From contig WJJB01000292.1 in assembly GCA_014729935.1 (NCBI GenBank), forward strand, positions 1 to 17,300: a stretch of DNA of 17,300 nucleotides, written 5' to 3'. The position numbers and the translations under genes were made by a program. Source of the stretch: Candidatus Bathyarchaeota archaeon (GTDB taxonomy: Archaea; Asgardarchaeota; Lokiarchaeia; Sigyniarchaeales; Sigyniarchaeaceae). The notes under the pieces were generated by a model, which saw nothing but the letters and a program-made list of their open reading frames with translations, was not told the DNA's origin and searched no databases. Below, in pieces: positions 13,355-17,300 of the stretch. Position 1 is the stretch's first letter. Every line of letters starts with the position of its first letter.

Positions 13355-13831
13355 TCATTCCTTTGCTGCCTTCTTAAGTAACTTGCGGTGCACGCCAACC
13401 ACCAAGCCCGACCTTCCGGTGGTGCGAGTTCTCTGGCCGCGAACCTTCAAGCCAAGCGCGTGACGGATGCCTTTCCAGGAACGAATCCTGCGCATCCGGT
13501 CGATGTCCAGCTTCTTCCTGAATGCAAGTTCCGATGACACGATATGGAGATCCTTTCCGGTCCTGAAATCCTTGCGGCGGTTAAGCATCCACGCGGGGAA
13601 ACCATGATCCAAGGGATTCTTGACAACCTCCTCGATCTTGGTTATGTGCTCGTCTGTGAGGAAACCTGTTCTCATCCGTGGATCTAACTCCTCCGATAGC
13701 GCGTTCACGATAAGCTGCGCGAACCTGCGACCGATTCCCGGCACTCCGGAGAGGCCGTGAACGAGCAAGCGGTTTCCATCAAGGTTATGCTGGAGAACTC
13801 TCACGATTTCTCTGAAATTCGATTCCGACAT
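13355..13831 (-). CDS. rps13: Ribosomal protein S13 (uS13)
   Basis: This is the archaeal S13 of the 30S head, contacting the P-site tRNA and the subunit bridge. The helix-two-turn-helix core is NRLLVHGLSGVPGIGRRFAQLIVNAL, followed by LTDEHITKIEEVVKNPLDHGFPAWMLNRRKDFRTGKDLHIVSSEL, the RRIRSWKGIRHALGLKVRGQRTRTTGR motif, and the basic tail. I chose ATG 13831 (MSESNFREIVRVLQ) because it matches the family start best. Upstream ATGs at 13846 and 13876 would add 5 or 15 residues, and the latter lies inside a palindrome. It is the first gene of the ribosomal operon and is divergent from the DUF2110-type gene. Confidence 0.96.
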   Translation of the reverse strand: MSESNFREIVRVLQHNLDGNRLLVHGLSGVPGIGRRFAQLIVNALSEELDPRMRTGFLTDEHITKIEEVVKNPLDHGFPAWMLNRRKDFRTGKDLHIVSSELAFRKKLDIDRMRRIRSWKGIRHALGLKVRGQRTRTTGRSGLVVGVHRKLLKKAAKE

Positions 13832-13862
13832 GGTAGTTTCTTCCATGTTGTTGTGATAAGCT

Positions 13863-13877
13863 GGTGATCCGATCACC
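13863..13877. promoter_or_regulatory. Palindrome upstream of S13
   Basis: GGTGATC-C-GATCACC is a perfect inverted repeat with 7-base arms around one base. It lies 32 bases before the chosen S13 start and downstream of the AT-rich TTTAAAAAA stretch (13913-13921). It could be a protein operator or, in the leader RNA, a regulatory hairpin. Confidence 0.35.
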
Positions 13878-13911
13878 TAATAGAAAGCTTAACAACGGAA
13901 TTGAATGACGA

Positions 13912-13922
13912 GGTTTAAAAAA
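13912..13922 (+). promoter_or_regulatory. TATA-like stretch between S13 and DUF2110-type genes
   Basis: GGTTTAAAAAAAGG could serve as TATA for the plus-strand gene with transcription from about 13944, or in the other direction for S13. The only motif of this kind in the divergent interval; direction is not resolved. Confidence 0.3.
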
Positions 13923-14000
13923 AGGTTTGCTCGGATCCCTGAAATTCATCGGCAGGAACCATGACACCATAAGGAATCATGCGTTATTGACTTCACGCGC

Positions 14001-14828
14001 GTGGAAAAGAGTGAATGTACCGTGAATAGTGAAACCATCACGCTTCTTGATCGAGTTTACCGCATGCAATCCAAGGATAACGTGCGGTTGCACGTGGATG
14101 CCCTGAAGAGCGCGATCGATAGGGAGCTGGAAGCCTTCGACTTGCAATACAAGCTTACCACCGAGGCAGCGGGACCATTCATTCAAGCACGGATTCGGCT
14201 TGATGGTACCGATTCTTTTGCCGCAATGAACCTGCTAGCATTAAATCACGGCATGCAACGGGATCCCGTGGACATCGTCTCGCTGCATCCAGGCAAGGTA
14301 ATCCATCGTGCCAAGATTAAGTCTCCTGGAAAAGTGGGATTCGGCATATTCATCGATATTGGCAGCAAGGATGGAAAGGATGCCCTGTACCCTCAATTCG
14401 CCATGCGAGAGCAGTTAACGGCGGGCAAGAAGGAATCAACCAGGCAGATCGCACGGATTCACGGTTTTTGCGATGGATTCGGCATGGAAGTTGCCATCGC
14501 CGGCCATAAGCCCGGCGGGAAGACCACCGTGGAACTCGGTCCCGCCACAACCAGGGAATTCCTCACGTGGGTGCAAGATGGAAGGGACAGGATCCTGTGC
14601 CATGGCGAGCTCACGTGGCGATTGCGGGACGGATTCACCACCCAAGTTGGTACAACGAAGCGATTCATATTCCAAGATGCTGGATTCTTGGATACCATCG
14701 TCACATGTGACGCCAAGACGGATGGCGCGGGTATCATTGCGCTGGTAGGGAAGCATTTCCCCCAGGTGAGAATGGGCGTGTTCAACGGGACCAAGGTTGC
14801 CAAGTACCATCAAGAACCGGATTCATGA
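14001..14828 (+). CDS. DUF2110-type archaeal protein with S1-like segment
   Basis: This 275-residue protein appears to belong to the archaeal DUF2110 family. The middle segment (about 97-140), HPGKVIHRAKIKSPGKVGFGIFIDIG...DALYPQFAMREQL, is like an S1/OB RNA-binding fold: G-x-V at the first strand and GFGIFIDIG at the central strands. The C-terminal half has paired strands (VELGPATTREFLTWVQDGRDRILCHG, GVFNGTKVAKYH near the end). No membrane segment is present. The start is GTG 14001; GTG 14022 and ATG 14064 are in frame and possible. Its place beside the ribosomal operon and its S1-like fold suggest an RNA, translation or transcription role, but no function is established. A T9 tract follows it. 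Confidence 0.6.
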   Translation: MEKSECTVNSETITLLDRVYRMQSKDNVRLHVDALKSAIDRELEAFDLQYKLTTEAAGPFIQARIRLDGTDSFAAMNLLALNHGMQRDPVDIVSLHPGKVIHRAKIKSPGKVGFGIFIDIGSKDGKDALYPQFAMREQLTAGKKESTRQIARIHGFCDGFGMEVAIAGHKPGGKTTVELGPATTREFLTWVQDGRDRILCHGELTWRLRDGFTTQVGTTKRFIFQDAGFLDTIVTCDAKTDGAGIIALVGKHFPQVRMGVFNGTKVAKYHQEPDS

Positions 14829-14931
14829 GTCACCCTTCCATAAAAGCGCATTTTCTCAACCGCCTTCATCACTTCCACCATTCTCGTGGCCACGATACCA
14901 AGATCCTACCAATGCATTCCAGCAAGACCGG

Positions 14932-14940
14932 TTTTTTTTT
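14932..14940 (+). terminator. T9 terminator after the DUF2110-type gene
   Basis: Nine T in a row lie about 100 bases after the stop, between this gene and the convergent tRNA. The rest of 14829-14998 shows no other feature I can support. Confidence 0.5.
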
Positions 14941-14998
14941 GTGAGACTGATAAAACCAGTGGAACCATTAATACAGCCCATGGTGGATTCTGGTAAAT

Positions 14999-15102
14999 GG
15001 AGAGGACGGGAGTTGAACCCGCGATTCCCTCGGCTCTCATGCAGACCGCTACCTGCGGGATCTGATGTAAGCGAGGTGTCATGACCACTAGACCACCCCT
15101 CC
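14999..15102 (-). tRNA. tRNA-Val (UAC) with intron
   Basis: The minus strand folds into a full cloverleaf. The acceptor stem is GGAGGGG / CCTCTCC, the D arm is GTC...GAC, the anticodon stem is CCTCG / CGAGG, and the T arm is GCGGG-TTCAACT-CCCGT. The discriminator A is at 14998 and CCA is not encoded. Between the anticodon stem strands lies a loop of 39 bases instead of 7. Removing bases 15034-15065 (32 nt) leaves the loop CTTACAC, anticodon UAC, valine. The intron position (37/38) is the canonical archaeal one. CTTA (32-35) can pair with TGAG near the intron end to form the 4-bp core of a bulge-helix-bulge, and CAGA..CCGC pairs with GCGG-TCTG inside the intron. The inner junction is slightly relaxed, with an extra CA. 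Other loop splits give less sensible anticodons. Confidence 0.85.
15034..15065 (-). other. tRNA-Val anticodon-loop intron
   Basis: The 32-nt intron lies after position 37. It contains the stem CAGA/TCTG and CCGC/GCGG with loop AGGTA and a two-base bulge. It would be removed by the archaeal splicing endonuclease. The exact cut sites are inferred from the fold. Confidence 0.65.
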
Positions 15103-15134
15103 ATGGGGGAGCAAGTCAATTAAATGCCAGCAAG

Positions 15135-15145
15135 TAATTAAATTT
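15135..15145. promoter_or_regulatory. AT-rich TATA element between tRNA-Val and the MoxR gene
   Basis: TAATTAAATTT lies about 35 bases from the tRNA 5' end and about 25 bases before 15163-15166. The core is nearly symmetric, so one element could support divergent promoters. A second AT stretch (15117-15126) is too near the tRNA for a typical promoter. Confidence 0.35.
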
Positions 15146-15201
15146 TTGAAAAGAGCTTCCTTGTGCAATCACGGACGCAAGCATGGTACAGGTGCATGGC
15201 A

Positions 15202-16353
15202 ATGTTGGAATCGGTGATGGTTGATGGCGTTGAGCTCTTTCTTGGAAAGCCGTCGACCTTGGATATGGATTGGATCGGCCAAGAGAGTCTCTTGGAGCAA
15301 GTGCTGGCAGCATGGGCGGTAATCCATGAGGATGACCTTCCCCTCTCACCCCGTGTCTTGGGCCCTCCCGGTGTCGGGAAGACCACCTTGGCGGTGGCGG
15401 CGGCAAGAAAGGTGAACAAGGATGTTTACATCTTCCAATGCACGGCTGACACCCGGCCCGAGGACTTGCTGGTCAACCCGGTTGTGGGTTCCAGCAGGGA
15501 GATACGGTACCACGCGAGCCCACTGGTCACGGCAATGATACAGGGAGGCGCTTGCATCTTGGATGAGGGAAATCGCATGCCGGAGAAGGCATGGGCATCC
15601 TTGGCTCCGTTGTTGGACAGGCGACGATACATTGAGTCGATTATTGCGGGCGTGCGCATCCAAGCACACCCGGATTTCAGGATCGCGGTGACCATGAACC
15701 AAGATGCATCTGTATTCGACGTGCCGGAATATATCTCCAGCCGCCTGCAGCCCAAGATTCACGTCCCGTTCCCGTCCAAGGATGACGAGATGGCCATCTT
15801 GCGATACAACCTGCCCTTCGCACCAGAGGATATCATCTCGTACGTGGTTGAATTCCTCCAGGAAGCCCATGGTAACCAGGAAAACTATTCTCCAAGGGAT
15901 GGTATCAATATCGCCCGGTACATGCTCAAGTTGACCATGGAGGAGGCATTCCCGTTGCCCGATGAGGTGTTCAATGCACGAGCGAGGCAAGCCATCGAGC
16001 AAGTGCTTGGCAAGGATGCATTGATGTATATCGACCGGGACAGGGAAGCCATGCGTCAGCGCGTGATCCGCCGGATGGAACGAGAGGGATTCCCGTTCAG
16101 CATTGATTTCCTGAACGACATCACGGGAGACGGGGACGGTGATGACGTGGACGACATCAATGATGGAAATGGAAAACCGGATGGCACAAGCGAGATGAGG
16201 GAAATGGATGGGTCGCTTGAACCATCGGAAAACCCTGGGAACTCTGATTCGGAAGCATCGGGGCCACCTGGAATGGAAGAAAAGACCGAGAAAGATGGCA
16301 ATAGCACCGATCTTGGTTCCCGTGAAGAAGGCGAGGGTGATGACCTGCCGTGA
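15202..16353 (+). CDS. MoxR-type AAA+ ATPase
   Basis: This protein of about 383 residues is a AAA+ ATPase of the MoxR / AAA_5 group, acting as a chaperone-like remodeler, usually with a VWA-domain partner. Numbered from this start: Walker A GPPGVGKTT (54-62), pore-region segment QCTADTRPEDLLVNPVVG (79-96), Walker B ACILDEGNRMP (117-127; MoxR usually has DE-x-N-R), sensor 1 TMNQ (164-167) and arginine finger in SSRLQPK (179-185). The lid domain follows (about 190-300). The last ~75 residues are low-complexity, rich in Asp, Glu, Gly and Ser. ATG 15202 has AGGTG seven bases upstream. A GTG at 15163 or ATG at 15196 would lengthen it, and GTG 15163 fits a leaderless start from the TATA element. 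A TraB/EreA-like gene follows after 42 bases. Confidence 0.88.
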   Translation: MLESVMVDGVELFLGKPSTLDMDWIGQESLLEQVLAAWAVIHEDDLPLSPRVLGPPGVGKTTLAVAAARKVNKDVYIFQCTADTRPEDLLVNPVVGSSREIRYHASPLVTAMIQGGACILDEGNRMPEKAWASLAPLLDRRRYIESIIAGVRIQAHPDFRIAVTMNQDASVFDVPEYISSRLQPKIHVPFPSKDDEMAILRYNLPFAPEDIISYVVEFLQEAHGNQENYSPRDGINIARYMLKLTMEEAFPLPDEVFNARARQAIEQVLGKDALMYIDRDREAMRQRVIRRMEREGFPFSIDFLNDITGDGDGDDVDDINDGNGKPDGTSEMREMDGSLEPSENPGNSDSEASGPPGMEEKTEKDGNSTDLGSREEGEGDDLP

Positions 16354-16358
16354 GAAAA

Positions 16359-16377
16359 CCAAGATTATTGGTCTTGG
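16359..16377 (+). promoter_or_regulatory. Intergenic hairpin between the MoxR and TraB/EreA-like genes
   Basis: CCAAGA (16359-16364) and TCTTGG (16372-16377) form a perfect 6-base-pair stem with a 7-base loop. It is 18 bases before the next start codon and could affect mRNA processing or translation of the second gene. No T tract follows, so it is not an obvious terminator. Confidence 0.3.
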
Positions 16378-16395
16378 CAAGAACGGTGAATGGAA

Positions 16396-17300
16396 ATGCC
16401 CGCGGGTAACGTGAACTTCCTGCCGGTCTACCACGGCAGGATCAATTTTGCCAAGCAAACCAGGGAAAAACTCGAATCCATGCAACCCAATAGGATTGCC
16501 ATCGAGCTCCCAGTGGACTTGCAGGAAAGCATAGTTACCGCCATCGACCGACTTCCAGTCCTTTCCATAGTGGGATACATGGAACGGGACATGATGCCAA
16601 GAGCGCGCATCGTGAAACGCCACGACAACGAGCAAACCGCAGACCCCAATCCCTACCACGTGGTGTTACATAGTCAATACACTTACATCCCCATCCATCC
16701 TGGAGATCCCATGATCGAGGCGATACGATTTGCCAGGCAGCAAGACATACCGGTCGAATTCATCGATCTCGCGGTTGACGATTATGACCCCGTCTACCAT
16801 GCGCTTCCCGATGATGAGGCGATCACCCTGGTGCGGGATCCCAAACGATTCAACGAATTGATCCTCTCGTTCATGCCCCGAAGCGATCCCGGCAGCTTGG
16901 ATCACGAAAGGGAGCAATTCATGGCTGCCCACTTGCGCGAATTGGTGAATAGAAATGAACGAGTGCTATTTATCTCCGGTTATGCCCACGTGAACAGGAT
17001 CAAGCACATGCTAGAAACCGGCGAGACCGGGGAGACAAGCAGTGGCATCTATCATGATGAACAACAAGTATTCAACATCCACCCCGATTCGGTAGATCTT
17101 GCCTTGGAGGAGATACCGTATTTCGAGTACCTGTTTGAGGCATGGCGATCTGTCATCAAGGAAGGGTTAGATCCCGCTACTTTCACCAGCAAGATCACGC
17201 TTGGAAAGTTCGCGTTCTTCCAGCAGGAGCAGCGAGATCGAGATGCCACCGTGCCAGCAAGGGAAAATGCCAGTGATCAAGGAGGTACCGTGCATGGGCA
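16396..17300 (+). CDS. TraB/EreA/DUF5682-like protein, truncated by window end
   Basis: A long open frame from ATG 16396 is still open at the right edge (301 codons seen). The frame is supported by GGTGA six bases before the ATG. The N-terminus has a short strand LPVYHGR then AKQTREKLESMQPNRIAIELP, like the opening of TraB/EreA/ChaN and DUF5682 proteins (HG-x-x..L-x-x-x-x-P-x-x-I-x-I-E-L/G-P). Later come FARQQDIPVEFIDLAVDD and DHEREQFMAAHLREL...ERVLFISGYAHV, which match the IPV-x-FID, RE-x-x-MA and G-x-x-H-V signatures of the same superfamily. In bacteria, DUF5682 genes occur next to MoxR ATPases and VWA proteins, and the MoxR gene 42 bases upstream fits that arrangement. The specific family is uncertain. 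Catalytic activity is not known. Confidence 0.65.
   Translation, partial: MPAGNVNFLPVYHGRINFAKQTREKLESMQPNRIAIELPVDLQESIVTAIDRLPVLSIVGYMERDMMPRARIVKRHDNEQTADPNPYHVVLHSQYTYIPIHPGDPMIEAIRFARQQDIPVEFIDLAVDDYDPVYHALPDDEAITLVRDPKRFNELILSFMPRSDPGSLDHEREQFMAAHLRELVNRNERVLFISGYAHVNRIKHMLETGETGETSSGIYHDEQQVFNIHPDSVDLALEEIPYFEYLFEAWRSVIKEGLDPATFTSKITLGKFAFFQQEQRDRDATVPARENASDQGGTVHG

Noticed and set aside
14797..15119. Long frames on both strands across the tRNA region
   Set aside because: They run through the tRNA-Val gene; the peptide GRELNPRFPRLSC is the usual artefact of translating a tRNA antisense strand.
15346..16659. 437-codon frame on the minus strand
   Set aside because: It lies antisense to the MoxR gene and the TraB/EreA-like gene, both of which have clear motifs; the minus frame has none.
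1..17300. CRISPR array, insertion sequence or prophage
   Set aside because: No regularly spaced repeats, transposase, integrase or terminal inverted repeats were seen; the window appears to be ordinary chromosomal sequence.

Overview
The window looks like a piece of an archaeal chromosome, most likely from an Asgard archaeon of moderate GC content. The archaeal calls rest on S13/S4/S11 in archaeal order and sequence style, an archaeal-type CODH/ACS beta and epsilon subunit pair, an archaeal tRNA with an anticodon-loop intron, a DUF2110-type protein, TATA-type promoters and Shine-Dalgarno sites of the GGAGGTGA type. The Asgard suggestion rests mainly on a Rag/Gtr-like GTPase fused to a roadblock-like domain (5767-6801, minus). 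It is an inference, not a phylogenetic result.

Layout, left to right. Positions 1-238 hold no gene I can defend. A TPR protein (239-970) and a GT4 glycosyltransferase (1044-2294) run leftward. A multi-pass CTP-dependent polyprenol/dolichol-kinase-like protein (2517-3548) is transcribed divergently from the glycosyltransferase. A leftward group follows: Rag-roadblock GTPase, then CdhC (acetyl-CoA synthase beta subunit), then CdhB (epsilon). Rightward from 6924 come a MobB-type P-loop protein with a duplicated C-terminal unit, a 2[4Fe-4S]-type ferredoxin, and a two-gene operon encoding a membrane-anchored, sequon-rich GH57/GH38-fold-like ectoprotein and a polytopic membrane protein. A leftward ribosomal operon then reads S13, an overlooked 30-codon ORF, S4, S11 with a long acidic N-terminal extension, and a small methyltransferase-like ORF. 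A DUF2110/S1-like protein is divergent from S13. The right end has an intron-containing tRNA-Val (minus), a MoxR-type AAA+ ATPase (plus) and the start of a TraB/EreA/DUF5682-like protein that runs off the edge.

Functional themes: one-carbon metabolism and redox (CdhC/CdhB, ferredoxin, MobB), envelope glycolipids and glycoproteins (GT4, polyprenol kinase, GH57-like ectoprotein), translation (S13/S4/S11, tRNA-Val, S1-like protein) and regulatory NTPases (Rag-roadblock, MoxR).

For a second look, the strongest items are: (i) a near-identical ~20-nt motif at three convergent gene ends, each time at the 3' end of the leftward gene or operon; (ii) the 30-codon ORF fitting exactly between S13 and S4; (iii) the acidic S11 extension; (iv) the GH57-like ectoprotein/membrane-protein pair; (v) the MoxR plus TraB/EreA-like pair; and (vi) a hairpin that would sequester the ferredoxin ribosome-binding site. 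All assignments come from reading the sequence; no database search or folding program was run.
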